Assembly (NCBI RefSeq): GCF_041860085.1
Contig: NZ_CP124747.1
Coordinates: 5,665,001 to 5,729,000, forward strand
DNA: 64,000 bases
Direction: 5' to 3'
DNA from: Schlesneria sp. DSM 10557
Lineage (GTDB): Bacteria; Planctomycetota; Planctomycetia; Planctomycetales; Planctomycetaceae
This document shows, piece by piece, positions 34,624-43,841 of the stretch; the stretch's first letter is position 1, and each line of letters begins with the position of its first letter. A model generated the notes under the pieces. It ran no database searches, had not been told where the DNA came from, and worked only from the letters and a program-made list of their open reading frames with translations. The position numbers were made by a program, and so were the translations under genes.

Positions 34624-36568
34624 GGTCATCCTTCTGGGGGGCGTTACTCTCGGGGGTGTCGTCCTCTGGCCACAGTTGAAGTCCCTCTCGTCGCAGGTCT
34701 CCACCGCGCTGGTGAGGACCCCGGATCAAACCGATGGTCTGGTCATCGAAACCGCCAAGCGGGGGACCTTCCAGATTACCGTTGTCGAGAAGGGGACTCT
34801 CGACAGTATGAAGAATGCGATTCTCTCAAGTAAGGTCGAGGGTCAGACCACGATCATCAGTATCGTTCCGGAAGGAACGAACGTGAAGGCGGGCGACCTG
34901 GTCTGCGAACTCGACTCGTCGGTTCTCGCCGATAAAGAGACGCAGCAGGAAATCGCCGTCGAAAAGGCGAAAGCCGCTTTCGAGCAGGGGAAAGAAGACC
35001 TCCGGATTCAGGAGGCTCAAAACGAGAGCGACATCGAAGCCGCCAATCTGAAGCTGAAACTGGCTCAGATCGATTTGAAAAAATTCATCGAAGGGGATCT
35101 GCTGCAGCAGAAAAATGATCTGCTGGGACGAATCAAACTCGCTGAAGAAAATCTTTCCCGAGCACAGGAAAGTTACGAGTACGTTCAGCGACTCGCGAAA
35201 AAGGGATACCGAACGCAGAACGATCTGGAATCGGAGCGAATCGCCGTCGAAACGCAGAAGATCAATCTGAAGCTCGTCCAGGGCGAGTTTATGGTTCTCG
35301 AGAAGTACACCGAGGGCCGTACGCTGGCGGAACTGGAAGCGAACGTCAAAGAATACGGCCGCGAGATTGAGCGAACGGAAAGCAAGACTCGTGCGGCCCT
35401 GTCACAGAAAGTCGCTGAACTGCGGGCTCGCGAGCTGACCTACGAAGTCGAATCCAAGAAATACGAACGTCTGGTCGCTCAGATCAAGGCTTGTAAGATC
35501 TACGCAACCCAGGACGGCCAAGTCGTCTACGCAAATATTCGCGATGGTCGCCCGACAGAGAACGTCATGATCGATGTCGGGGTTGCGGTCCGCGAACGCC
35601 AACCGATTATTAACCTGCCTGACCTCGACTCGATGAAAGTGAACGCTCGAATTCACGAGTCGCGTATCAGCATGGTCCGACCGGGTATGTCGGCCATCGT
35701 GAAGATCGATGCCTATCCCGAAGAAACGTTCCACGGCGAAGTCGATTCGGTCGCCTCCGTTCCCAGTTCGACGGGAGGATTCGGCAGCACGACCCGCGAA
35801 TATGACGCTGTCGTTCGGATTACCGATTCCTCAGACAAGGTCAACAAACTTCGACCTGGTCTCACCGCCAGCACGGAAATTCTGGTTGAACGTCGTGAAG
35901 ACGTTCTTCAGATCCCGCTGCAAGCCAATCTCTCGTTTGGTGCCAAGCAGTATGTCTTCGCAGCAAACGGACGGAAGGTCGAACTGCGTGCAGTGAAGGT
36001 GGGGAAATCCAATGCGAACTTTCTCGAGATTCTTGATGGTCTCACGGAAGGTGAAGGGGTCGTGATGAACCCCCAGTCAAACTTCAAGAAAGAGATTTCG
36101 GACCTCGAAGCAGAACTGGCAAAAGAACTGGGCAAAGAGGGGCCCAAGCTGCCCGAAGGGCTTACGCCACCTAAATCAGATGCTCCAGGAGTGTCTCCGG
36201 GACAACCCGGTCAGCCTGGTTCAGGGGCACTCGCATCTCTCGGAGGACCTGGCGGTGCCGGTGGTGCGGTGGAAGCGGCGGAGCGTCCCGTGGCAGGTGG
36301 ACCACCCCGAGGGGAAGGAAAGCCACCCGAGGGAGCTCGTCCACCCGGTGGATTCGATCCGATGGCCCGCTTCAACTCGATGGACAAAGATCAGGACGGA
36401 AAGGTGACCCGGAGCGAAGCCGAAGGCCGCATGGCCGAAAACTTCGAGAATTTTGATTCAGACTCCGACGGAAGCGTTACGAAAGACGAATTCCTCGCCG
36501 TCATGGCCAAGTTCCGTGCAGCAGGGGGCCCTCCGGGACAGCGCCCAGCGGAATCTGGCGGCAACTGA
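34487..36568 (+). CDS. HlyD/MacA-type periplasmic adaptor with C-terminal EF-hands
   Basis: 693 residues. ATG 34487 is inside the upstream gene; no ATG, GTG or TTG occurs later in this frame before the membrane anchor, so the overlap looks real. A cytoplasmic Ser/Pro-rich tail and basic patch precede a single TM at about 43-63. Then come a barrel-sandwich/lipoyl half (VEGQTTIISIVPEGTNVKAGDLVCELD), a long coiled-coil hairpin (about 160-320), the second lipoyl half (ATQDGQVVYA) and a beta-barrel. After a Gly/Pro linker two EF-hand loops follow, D633-E644 and D657-E668. It bridges the inner membrane to the TolC-like protein. The EF-hands suggest Ca2+-dependent behaviour (inference). Confidence 0.92.
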   Translation: MTSHQSPRSSNSNPLPTQGAVEAHSPESHGSTPSRPLPRKRRNWIKVILLGGVTLGGVVLWPQLKSLSSQVSTALVRTPDQTDGLVIETAKRGTFQITVVEKGTLDSMKNAILSSKVEGQTTIISIVPEGTNVKAGDLVCELDSSVLADKETQQEIAVEKAKAAFEQGKEDLRIQEAQNESDIEAANLKLKLAQIDLKKFIEGDLLQQKNDLLGRIKLAEENLSRAQESYEYVQRLAKKGYRTQNDLESERIAVETQKINLKLVQGEFMVLEKYTEGRTLAELEANVKEYGREIERTESKTRAALSQKVAELRARELTYEVESKKYERLVAQIKACKIYATQDGQVVYANIRDGRPTENVMIDVGVAVRERQPIINLPDLDSMKVNARIHESRISMVRPGMSAIVKIDAYPEETFHGEVDSVASVPSSTGGFGSTTREYDAVVRITDSSDKVNKLRPGLTASTEILVERREDVLQIPLQANLSFGAKQYVFAANGRKVELRAVKVGKSNANFLEILDGLTEGEGVVMNPQSNFKKEISDLEAELAKELGKEGPKLPEGLTPPKSDAPGVSPGQPGQPGSGALASLGGPGGAGGAVEAAERPVAGGPPRGEGKPPEGARPPGGFDPMARFNSMDKDQDGKVTRSEAEGRMAENFENFDSDSDGSVTKDEFLAVMAKFRAAGGPPGQRPAESGGN

Positions 36569-36659
36569 TCCTGGTCAACTCGGAACTCGTTCAGAGTCTG
36601 ATCTCATCCGACGCGCCCGCGGGATAAATTCGTACGAACGTTGAAATCGGTGTTTTCTT

Positions 36660-37373
36660 ATGGCGATGGCCGCACAGCTCATTGAATTGACCAAGACCTA
36701 CCATTTAGGCGAAAACGTCGTTCGGGCTCTGCGAGGCGTCACGGCTGATTTTCCCGAAGGTGATTTCGTCGCCATCATGGGCTCGTCGGGCAGTGGAAAA
36801 AGTACGCTCTTGAACTTGCTGGGGGCTCTTGATCGCCCGTCCAGCGGGAAATACATCCTCTCCCGCTACGACGTTAGTACGCTCAACGACGACCAGTTGT
36901 CCGAGATCCGCAATCGGCTGATTGGTTTCATCTTTCAGTCCTACAACCTGATTGCCCAGTACACGGTCCTGGAAAACATTCAGGTCCCCTTTCATTACCG
37001 AACAGATCGGCGAGTGATTGGTTCCGAGGAGATGAATCGAACAATCGACCTGGCGGCGAAGGTTGGACTGGCCGAACGTTTGGATCACCGTCCCTTTCAG
37101 TTGTCGGGGGGACAACAGCAGCGTGTCGCCATCGCGCGTGCTCTTGTGATGGATCCTCAGATCATTCTGGCGGACGAACCGACCGGGAACCTGGATTCGA
37201 CGACTGAAAAGGAAATCATGGAACTGTTGACCGGCCTCAATCAGGAAGGCCGGACAATCATCATGGTGACCCACGAAAACTCGGTCGCACGCCTGGCGAA
37301 GCGACAGATCGTCATGAAAGATGGCTTGATCGCCAGTGAAGGTCTCTTCTCGCTCGACTCCAACAGCAAATAG
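36660..37373 (+). CDS. ABC transporter ATP-binding protein, MacB/LolD type
   Basis: 237 residues. Walker A is GSSGSGKST (41-49), the signature LSGGQ is 148-152, and Walker B ends ILADEP (D172, E173). The second ATG (36666) is also possible. The sequence closely fits the LolD/MacB ATPases that drive FtsX-like permeases. A permease gene is expected next to it, but none follows: 37374-37730 is gene-free and the next gene is minus-strand pgsA. Together with the upstream adaptor and TolC-like genes it forms an export cassette that must borrow a permease from elsewhere. Confidence 0.93.
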   Translation: MAMAAQLIELTKTYHLGENVVRALRGVTADFPEGDFVAIMGSSGSGKSTLLNLLGALDRPSSGKYILSRYDVSTLNDDQLSEIRNRLIGFIFQSYNLIAQYTVLENIQVPFHYRTDRRVIGSEEMNRTIDLAAKVGLAERLDHRPFQLSGGQQQRVAIARALVMDPQIILADEPTGNLDSTTEKEIMELLTGLNQEGRTIIMVTHENSVARLAKRQIVMKDGLIASEGLFSLDSNSK

Positions 37374-37392
37374 CCCAGCTGGTCAGTCGGGG

Positions 37393-37411
37393 TGTGCGAC
37401 GGCGTCGCACA
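37393..37411 (+). terminator. Hairpin after the ABC ATPase gene
   Basis: Perfect 8-bp stem (TGTGCGAC / GTCGCACA) with a GGC loop, 20 bases after the stop. It lacks a T-tract, so it is only a possible terminator. Confidence 0.4.
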
Positions 37412-37730
37412 GAACCTCCTGATTCGTGGAAATCTGAGAGTGCGTCTGCCGAGAGCGCCCGGACAGGTCTACTTCCGAATCTCGCTAATGGAACGCCAGT
37501 GACTCAATTGCCTGGCATCTACTGGTCCTTGCCGCGCGGAGTGATGTTGCGAGGGCTGTCGGAACTTGGATGGCCCGCATGGGTGCGGGGGACAACACGC
37601 GAAGTCATTCACCCCATTCGCAGAAGTTGTCTGGTCAGGCGACTCATTTCTGATGACGCAGAAGTCTGGTAATCCGCGCAGTGACCGTCATCTTGCCTCT
37701 TCGTACGTCAGGCCCATCTCGATCTCGAGG
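37412..37730. other. Convergent intergenic region, no gene seen
   Basis: About 320 bases between the ABC ATPase gene (+) and pgsA (-). The small plus-strand frames are Arg/Ser-rich and run into pgsA antisense. In particular, no FtsX-like membrane segments are encoded here. Confidence 0.5.
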
Positions 37731-38303
37731 TTATCGGTTCTGACTCAAGATTCGGATCGCACGAATCACATAGTCGTATCCGCTCCAGACTGTGACGGCG
37801 ACCATTGTCCAAAGGAGGCCGTCGCGGATCTGAGCGAAGCTCACCCCTGCGGCGGACCAACCCGAGACGGACGGATCCAGCGAAATCATCGCCACGATGG
37901 CGGCCGCACACTGGAGGAACATTTTAAGTTTCCCGGATGCCGAAGCCGAGAAGTCCGCCCCTTGTTGTTCAAGGAAGCCGCGCAGGCTGGTGACGAGCAT
38001 CTCGCGGCCAATCACAATGACGACCATCCAGGGGGTGACCCCGGACTGCGGATGGGGAAGCAGGAAGAGGAATGTTCCACCGGTAATGAACTTATCGACG
38101 AAGGGGTCGAGGATCCGGCCCAGTTGCGTAATTAACTGGTATTTTCGAGCGATGTACCCGTCCAGTACGTCAGTGGCCACGGCAAACAGAAACAGCCCGG
38201 CGGCCCAAAGCCAGTTCGCCCCTGCCTGAATCATGCCGAAGAGCACAAACGAAAGAAACAGCCTGGCGAGAGTAATCAGATTCGGTGCATTCAAATTACG
38301 CAT
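37731..38303 (-). CDS. pgsA: CDP-diacylglycerol--glycerol-3-phosphate 3-phosphatidyltransferase
   Basis: 190 residues starting at ATG 38303 (MRNLNAPNLITLARLFLS); the frame is open upstream but without protein-like content. The CDP-alcohol phosphatidyltransferase motif D-G-x2-A-R-x8-G-x3-D-x3-D is complete (DGYIARKYQLITQLGRILDP...D). Several hydrophobic segments follow. It makes phosphatidylglycerol phosphate at the inner membrane, the first committed step to phosphatidylglycerol. The neighbours are unrelated. Confidence 0.93.
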   Translation of the reverse strand: MRNLNAPNLITLARLFLSFVLFGMIQAGANWLWAAGLFLFAVATDVLDGYIARKYQLITQLGRILDPFVDKFITGGTFLFLLPHPQSGVTPWMVVIVIGREMLVTSLRGFLEQQGADFSASASGKLKMFLQCAAAIVAMISLDPSVSGWSAAGVSFAQIRDGLLWTMVAVTVWSGYDYVIRAIRILSQNR

Positions 38304-38528
38304 ATCGCACTCTCGGTATAACGCAGCAGATTGAGCGGGAATTGTCAGGACAGTATGTCTTCGATGGTTGCAATGCAGAATGGTAACCATTGTAATGGAT
38401 GTAGAGATGCTGGCCACTGGGGGCCGGCAAGCCGCAAGGGTCAGCGGCGCGGTCAATACGTCGAAAGACGGTCACCATCATCTGCTCCAAATGAGTTGTG
38501 AGCCGATGAAGAAGGTTGGAAGAACGAA

Positions 38529-38768
38529 ATGCTCAAGTCTCCTATGATGTGCTCATTGCTGATGGCGTTTGGAATCTCGGCAATGATTCTCGGCTGCGAA
38601 CCTGCAAAGCAAGAAACAAAAACACCTCCTCCATTGGCTTCTTCCGCCCCAACGGGTGGTGGTTCGACCACGGGTGGCGGCGCTGAAGTCCCCGCAACAC
38701 CTTCGACTGGCGCTCCTGAAACTCCCGCTGCTCCTGCGGAAGGCGAACCGGCCAAGCAGCCAGAATAA
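38529..38768 (+). CDS. Small Pro/Gly/Thr-rich lipoprotein
   Basis: 79 residues. The signal peptide ends in the lipobox ILGC (C23). The mature part is low-complexity (Pro, Gly, Thr, Ala, Glu) with no folded domain. GGAAG lies seven bases upstream of the ATG. A strong terminator follows 60 bases after the stop, so this is a complete small transcription unit. Function unknown; such peptides are common in planctomycetes. Confidence 0.75.
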   Translation: MLKSPMMCSLLMAFGISAMILGCEPAKQETKTPPPLASSAPTGGGSTTGGGAEVPATPSTGAPETPAAPAEGEPAKQPE

Positions 38769-38828
38769 TTCCAATATCGATCGGGCGACCGCAAGTAGAC
38801 GGTGCTGCCTGAGATGGCAATAAACGAT

Positions 38829-38865
38829 GCAAGCCGGACTTTTTAGTCCGGCTTGCGTTTTATTT
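38829..38865 (+). terminator. Strong rho-independent terminator
   Basis: Perfect 12-bp stem (GCAAGCCGGACT / AGTCCGGCTTGC) with a TTTT loop, then GTTTTATTT. It ends the small lipoprotein transcript. Confidence 0.92.
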
Positions 38866-39036
38866 GGGCGGGCGACAAGGCAAAAGGCGTAGCTTGCAGT
38901 GTTTTCATTGTCCGTCGACTTGATCAATTGTGCAGAAAATCGGCGAAGTGCGGCGACTCAGTCCGAATGCGCCAAATGATGGCAGATGTCGTGGAAATGA
39001 GGATGGATGCCCGGGGTCTATCATCCCACGCCTTGA

Positions 39037-39231
39037 TTACTTCGTTGCCTCTTCTGACTTTCGCTGATTCTCTCGCTGAATCGCTTCGTAGACTTCCTGT
39101 CGATGGACGGGGATGTCTGTCGGGGCTTCGATCCCCAGGCGAACTTTGTCGCCACGAATGTCGACGACGGTGATTTTGATGTTGTCGCCGATGAAAATAC
39201 TTTCATCGCGCTGTCGAGATAGAACGAGCAT
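39037..39231 (-). CDS. csrA: Carbon storage regulator CsrA
   Basis: 64 residues, full length for the family. It begins [18 protein letters not shown] and contains [23 protein letters not shown], with the RNA-contact residues near the N-terminus (LSRxxxE) and the VHRxE motif kept. GGAG lies eight bases upstream of ATG 39231. CsrA binds GGA motifs in mRNA leaders and controls translation or stability, often for motility and central carbon genes. No flagellar neighbours or fliW are seen here, although csrA is frequently linked to them. It is probably monocistronic. Confidence 0.95.
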   Translation of the reverse strand: MLVLSRQRDESIFIGDNIKITVVDIRGDKVRLGIEAPTDIPVHRQEVYEAIQRENQRKSEEATK

Positions 39232-39610
39232 TTGCGTGTCTCCTTATTCGGCGTTCGCGGCGTCGTTCGTACGCCATGAACGTTTCTCCAAGTTGTTGTC
39301 TCTCCAGTTCCTGACACTTCGCAGTCGCCGTCAAAAGCATTCTAGACATCACCGCCGAGCGAGTGACCACTCTGGTAGGCGGGAGATCGATTTCGGGAGT
39401 GTGTGGCCTTTGACTTGCGACGCACTCCTAATCGTCATCTGATCATATCGAGGGAGAACTCGACATCGCGAAAATTGCAGGTTCAGGGAATTGTTTCGCG
39501 AAGCTAGCAAGCCGTAGCGAATAATCCGTGTACCGTGCGAGTCCCATTCGTGCGTGCTATAACGATCGCACCAGACATTCGTCCCATTGCGCCTTTGCGG
39601 AGTGATTTTG
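39232..39610. other. Divergent intergenic region, no gene seen
   Basis: 379 bases between csrA (-) and the ThuA gene (+). It must contain both promoters. I saw no convincing ORF, hairpin or promoter pair. Confidence 0.45.
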
Positions 39611-40531
39611 ATGCTGCGACAGACTTGGCCGCACAGATTCTCAAGTTTTGTTTGGCTGTTTCTAACTTTTTTTATTGTCACAACTTGCGTAACGCCTCTC
39701 AATGCGGACGACAAGGTTCGTGCGCTTATCGTTGACGGCCAGAACAATCATGACTGGCGAACCACGACGCCGCTGCTTCAGGCGTGTCTGGAAGCAACAG
39801 GACGCTTCCAGGTCGATGTTGCGACCGCGCCCCCGCAGGGAAAACCGGCTGCCGAATGGGATGCCTTTCGCCCTCAGTTCGACCAGTACCAGGTCGTGAT
39901 CAGCAATTACAACGGTCAAAGCTGGCCCCAGCCCGTCCAGAAGTCGCTGGAGGAGTTCGTCGCAAAAGGGGGCGGTTTAGTGATTGTTCATGCTGCCAAT
40001 AACGCCTTTTCGGATTGGCCCGAATATAACAAGATGATTGGGCTGGGCTGGCGAGGTGCTGAATTCGGATCACGCGTTACGGTGGGTAAAGATGGCAAAA
40101 CTCTTATTTTGCCGAAGGGTGAGGGCCCTGGTGCCGGGCATGGTTCTCAGCATGACTATACGATCGTCACCCGAGATCGACAGCACCCCGTCATGTTGGG
40201 AATCCCTGCGGAATGGATGCACGTCAAAGACGAACTGTATCACGGCCAGCGGGGGCCCGCTGCCAACATGCACATCCTGGCAACAGCCTTCTCGGCAGGC
40301 TCCACGAATGGGACTGAAGAACACGAGCCACTGATCTGGTGGATTCCTTACGGAAAAGGCAAGGTCTTTACGACATTGCTTGGTCACGGCGATTACTCAA
40401 TGAAGTGCGTCGGTTTCCAGACGACATTTGGACGCGGCGCGGAATGGGTTGCGACGGGCAAAGTCACCATTCCGGTTCCGAAGAATTTTCCGACTGCAAC
40501 CGCGACCGTCTCGGTTGAGGGGGCGAAATAG
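39611..40531 (+). CDS. Secreted ThuA domain protein
   Basis: 306 residues. ATG 39611 has GGAG eight bases upstream and begins a signal peptide (hydrophobic VWLFLTFFIVTTCVTP, cleavage near LNA-DD). The frame opens earlier at TTG 39587. The ThuA-like amidotransferase fold is marked by RALIVDGQNNHDW, VVISNYNGQSWP, GGGLVIVHAANNAFSDWPEYNKMIGLGWR and the late GKGKVFTTLLGHGDYS. The family is linked to trehalose and other glycoside use in bacteria and lacks the amidotransferase Cys triad. It is a second ThuA protein in the window, here without a DUF1080 domain. A shared bidirectional terminator follows. Confidence 0.9.
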   Translation: MLRQTWPHRFSSFVWLFLTFFIVTTCVTPLNADDKVRALIVDGQNNHDWRTTTPLLQACLEATGRFQVDVATAPPQGKPAAEWDAFRPQFDQYQVVISNYNGQSWPQPVQKSLEEFVAKGGGLVIVHAANNAFSDWPEYNKMIGLGWRGAEFGSRVTVGKDGKTLILPKGEGPGAGHGSQHDYTIVTRDRQHPVMLGIPAEWMHVKDELYHGQRGPAANMHILATAFSAGSTNGTEEHEPLIWWIPYGKGKVFTTLLGHGDYSMKCVGFQTTFGRGAEWVATGKVTIPVPKNFPTATATVSVEGAK

Positions 40532-40730
40532 CCAGGTGTCCAGTTGACTCGGGTGGATCGCGAAGTCCGCCTCCCGTGCATGACGGCAGCACATTTCCCC
40601 GCAGTCAACGTCCCGCTTGCCCACTTGAAGGGGACACGGATAGGGAGCTGCCCGACCCATTCAATTTCTCAGTGAGTCACTCTCTTCTGACCAAGCGGGG
40701 GGACGTATAGGTCACCGTGGAGAATTAACA

Positions 40731-40780
40731 AAACACCTCGCGTCCGGCTTGTAATGCCCGACGCGAGGTGTTTGTTTATT
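40731..40780. terminator. Bidirectional terminator between the ThuA gene and aspS
   Basis: Perfect 14-bp arms 40731-40744 and 40760-40773 (AAACACCTCGCGTC and its complement) around a 15-base loop, with GTTTATT on the plus side and an AT-rich stretch on the other. It serves the two convergent genes. The rest of 40532-40855 holds no gene. Confidence 0.85.
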
Positions 40781-40855
40781 CGCACGAACGGTTGATGGAG
40801 TTCGACGATCCTGACATCGGGATCTGCCCGGTGCCCGGTGCCGATCTCCATAAGC

Positions 40856-42619
40856 CTACTTCGGCACGTCCACCTTGATGTGCAGGTCGCGAAGTTGTTT
40901 CAGGTCGACCGGAGCGGGGGCGCCGGTCAGCATGTCGCTGGCTTTCTGGGTCTTGGGGAAGGCAATGACGTCGCGGATGTTGTCCGATGCAAGGAACAAC
41001 ATGACCCAGCGGTCCAGACCCAGTGCAACTCCCGCGTGCGGCGGCGCCCCGTAGCGGAGTGCTTCCAGCAGGAATCCGAAGCGTGCTTCCGCTTCTTCGT
41101 TCGTGATGCCGAGCAGATTGAAGATTCCCTGCTGGACGGCGGGGTCGTGGATTCGGACGCTTCCGCTGGCGGCTTCATATCCGTTGCAAACGAGGTCATA
41201 CGATTGAGCTCGTACTTTCCCCGGATCCGTCTGCAGCAGAGGAATGTCTTCTTCGACCGGTTGGCAGAATGGGTGATGTTCTGCGTCCCAGCGTTTCTCT
41301 TCTTCGTTCCATTGAAACATGGGGAAGTCGAGCACCCACGCGATCTTCAGTTCCTGAGGATCGTAGAGATTCAGTTCTTTACCCAGGCGCAGACGCAGGG
41401 CCGATAACGCCGCACAACTGACTTTGAACGTGTCTGCGACGCAGAACAGCAGGTCGCCGGCCTTCGCCTGCAACTTGGTGATGATGGCCTGCTGATGTTC
41501 GGGGCTGAAGAATTTGGCGATCGGCGAGTCGAGGCCGTCCTCTTTGACGCGGAAGAACGCCAGCCCTTTGGCACCGTACTGCTTGACGAATTCGGTCAGG
41601 TCGTCGATTTGTTTGCGGCTGTACTTTTCGGCGGCTCCCGGGACGCAGAATCCGCGTACCCGGCCGTTGGCTTCGATCGTTGACTTGAAGACGCCGAAAT
41701 CACAATCCCGGGCAATCTCTCCCAGATCAATCAGTTCGAGTCCGAAGCGAAGATCCGGTTTGTCGCTGCCATACCGCTCCATGACATCGCGGTGGGTCAA
41801 CCGTGGAAGAGGGAGTGGCAGATCGGTTCCACGAAGAACCTTGACCAGCCGGGCCATCAGGCCATCGATCATGTTGAGGATGTCATCCTGTTTCACGAAG
41901 GCCATTTCGACATCGATCTGCGTGAACTCGGGCTGCCGATCTGCACGCAGGTCCTCGTCGCGGAAACATTTGGCGAGCTGGAAGTAGCGGTCGTAACCGG
42001 CGACCATCAGAATCTGTTTGTAGATCTGAGGCGACTGCGGAAGCGCATAGAAGCTTCCTTCGTGCACTCGACTGGGAACCAGATAGTCGCGAGCCCCTTC
42101 CGGAGTACTGCGACCGAGCATCGGTGTTTCGATTTCGAGGAACTGCTGTTCGTCGAAGTAGTCGCGAGTGGCCTTTGACAGCTTGTGCCGCAGGATCAAG
42201 GCCTGCTGAACACCAGGTCGACGCAGGTCCAGAAAGCGGTACTTCAGGCGAAGCTCTTCGTTCGGGAGATCCGATTGGGTCGGAAAGAACGGCGGTGTCT
42301 TGCTCTTGTTGAGCACTTCCAGCTGGCGGCCTTTAACATCGATTTCGCCCGTTTCCAGCTTGAGGTTCTGCATGTCAGCAGGGCGTGCGACGACTTCGCC
42401 CGTCACCTTGATGACATCTTCGTTGCGAAGGGAGCGGGCGACGGCATGCATTTCGGCGAATGAGGGACTGAAGACGACTTGTGTAATGCCGTAACGATCT
42501 CGCAAGTCGATGAAAACAAGTCCACCGAAGTCACGGTAGGTATCGACCCAGCCGCACAGAGTGACTGATTGTCCGACGTGGGCCGTTCGCAATTCACCGC
42601 AGGTATGAGTCCGAAGCAC
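40856..42619 (-). CDS. aspS: Aspartyl-tRNA synthetase, bacterial type
   Basis: 587 residues. I chose GTG 42619: AAGGA (42629-42633) lies nine bases upstream and the sequence then begins [11 protein letters not shown], matching the usual family start. The longer TTG start at 42628 would leave no spacer. An N-terminal OB-fold ([23 protein letters not shown]) is followed by class II motifs (motif 2 [18 protein letters not shown], motif 3 [12 protein letters not shown]) and the bacterial GAD insertion domain (about 285-415). It charges tRNA-Asp in the cytoplasm; many bacteria without asparagine synthetase use a form that also charges tRNA-Asn. That cannot be judged here. Confidence 0.95.
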   Translation of the reverse strand: MLRTHTCGELRTAHVGQSVTLCGWVDTYRDFGGLVFIDLRDRYGITQVVFSPSFAEMHAVARSLRNEDVIKVTGEVVARPADMQNLKLETGEIDVKGRQLEVLNKSKTPPFFPTQSDLPNEELRLKYRFLDLRRPGVQQALILRHKLSKATRDYFDEQQFLEIETPMLGRSTPEGARDYLVPSRVHEGSFYALPQSPQIYKQILMVAGYDRYFQLAKCFRDEDLRADRQPEFTQIDVEMAFVKQDDILNMIDGLMARLVKVLRGTDLPLPLPRLTHRDVMERYGSDKPDLRFGLELIDLGEIARDCDFGVFKSTIEANGRVRGFCVPGAAEKYSRKQIDDLTEFVKQYGAKGLAFFRVKEDGLDSPIAKFFSPEHQQAIITKLQAKAGDLLFCVADTFKVSCAALSALRLRLGKELNLYDPQELKIAWVLDFPMFQWNEEEKRWDAEHHPFCQPVEEDIPLLQTDPGKVRAQSYDLVCNGYEAASGSVRIHDPAVQQGIFNLLGITNEEAEARFGFLLEALRYGAPPHAGVALGLDRWVMLFLASDNIRDVIAFPKTQKASDMLTGAPAPVDLKQLRDLHIKVDVPK

Positions 42620-42628
42620 GTAAGTCAA

Positions 42629-42633
42629 TCCTT
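42629..42633 (-). promoter_or_regulatory. Ribosome binding site deciding the aspS start
   Basis: AAGGA on the minus strand, nine bases before GTG 42619 and directly abutting the in-frame TTG 42628. The spacing supports the GTG. Confidence 0.7.
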
Positions 42634-43106
42634 ACTAGTTTCATGAAGCCGCCGGATCGAAAGAGAACGACCCGTATCGAGCAATGTCGTCACAGCTGTA
42701 GTGACCCGATAAATCACTCGAAGCGGCGATTATAGGTTTACCCCGACTGATGGGGAAGCAGCCGGGACACCACAAAACAGGCCGCCTGATGCTGCCCCGC
42801 AGGCCAGCCTGGAGTCGAAATTGGCTGTTTTAGACGTCAAATGACCACTTGAAGTGCAGAATCCGCCGATCTTCAGGCCCGATTGATCACAAAGTTCAAA
42901 AAAAAGGCATCTGGCGTGGTGAGCGTGGACCATTCCAATTGACCGGTTTCAGCCCCCGGCTATACTCCGCCCCGTCCCGTCCAGCATCACATCTCAGTTA
43001 ACTCTCTCTGCAATTTACCCACTGTCATGTCTGTTCCCGAGCGGCGACGTCTGCGATCGGAACAGGACCTTTCGACTCGTCGCTATGGAAATTCAAGGAG
43101 GAACGC
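42634..43106. other. Divergent intergenic region, no gene seen
   Basis: About 470 bases between aspS (-) and the secreted beta-domain gene (+). It holds promoters for both directions and a poly-A tract at about 42898. No ORF or RNA gene was recognised. Confidence 0.45.
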
Positions 43107-43667
43107 ATGTTCGGAATTCGCTTCGTCAAGGGCATGGCCGTCAGCCTCGCCGCATTCGGTATGATGGTCCCGCAAACCCGTCTGCTGGCAGACACACCTG
43201 CCGCAAAGGCGCCGGTCGCGAAAGCGGGCAAGGTCAACCGAGTACCTGATCTGGTTCTGACCGCCGGTGGCACCATGACGGGGCGCGTCTGCGACCACTC
43301 CGGCAAGGTGATCGAAGGGGCAAAAGTTGTTCTCAAACAGAACAACAAGGAAATTGCTCAGACTGTGACGAACAATGAAGGAACCTACTCCTTCAAGAAC
43401 CTCAAGAGCGGAATCTACCAGGTTGGCTCCGGCAATACCGATGGTGTCTTCCGTGTCTGGTCTGAAAAGACCGCTCCTCCTTCCGCCAAAGAGCATGCTC
43501 TGCTCGTGATGGGCGAAAACGGGGCTCGCGGACAGTTCGGTGCCGTCGACCCGACTCTGGTTCTGCTGACCGGCGGTGTGATTGCTGCCGTGGTCCTCAG
43601 TGCCATCGCTGTCAGTGAAATCAACTCGGTGAAAGACACCGTTAATCAGATTCCCATCTCGCCCTGA
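43107..43667 (+). CDS. Exported carboxypeptidase-regulatory-like domain protein
   Basis: 186 residues. A strong GGAGG lies five bases before ATG 43107, unusual among the mostly weak sites here, so high translation is expected. A signal peptide (to about LLA-DT) precedes a linker and a CarboxypepD_reg-like beta-sandwich (about 55-110: GTMTGRVCDHSGKVIEGAKVVLKQ..., NNEGTYSFKNLKSGIYQVG). A C-terminal hydrophobic segment (about 149-168, LVLLTGGVIAAVVLSAIAV) anchors it, leaving a short polar tail. It may be a membrane-anchored surface or periplasmic adhesion-type protein. Function unknown. Confidence 0.85.
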   Translation: MFGIRFVKGMAVSLAAFGMMVPQTRLLADTPAAKAPVAKAGKVNRVPDLVLTAGGTMTGRVCDHSGKVIEGAKVVLKQNNKEIAQTVTNNEGTYSFKNLKSGIYQVGSGNTDGVFRVWSEKTAPPSAKEHALLVMGENGARGQFGAVDPTLVLLTGGVIAAVVLSAIAVSEINSVKDTVNQIPISP

Positions 43668-43726
43668 TCCGCGAGACGCAAGTCAGTGAAGGATCCCTCC
43701 AATCGTCTCCCCCCAGACGATTCATA

Positions 43727-43764
43727 CCGTCGACGGCTCGCCCTGAGTTGTCGACGGTTTTTTC
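43727..43764 (+). terminator. Rho-independent terminator
   Basis: Perfect 9-bp stem (ACCGTCGAC / GTCGACGGT) with a 15-base loop, running into TTTTTT. It ends the strongly translated gene 43107-43667. Confidence 0.88.
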
Positions 43765-43789
43765 GTTTTCACAGAGGGACCGCGTCAAT

Positions 43790-43825
43790 TACCCCTGTGC
43801 CACACGTCACTTACCCCTGGGCCAG
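43790..43825. repeat. Two direct copies of a 14-base motif
   Basis: TTACCCCTGTGCCA (43790-43803) and TTACCCCTGGGCCA (43812-43825) differ at one base and have a 22-base period, about two helical turns. They sit between two convergent genes, so a promoter role is not expected. Confidence 0.6.
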
Positions 43826-43841
43826 AGGGCATTTCCGTATG

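Noticed and set aside
40656-40830. Possible tRNA or small RNA in the gap between the ThuA gene and aspS
   Set aside because: The only structure is the bidirectional terminator; there is no T-loop motif or cloverleaf.
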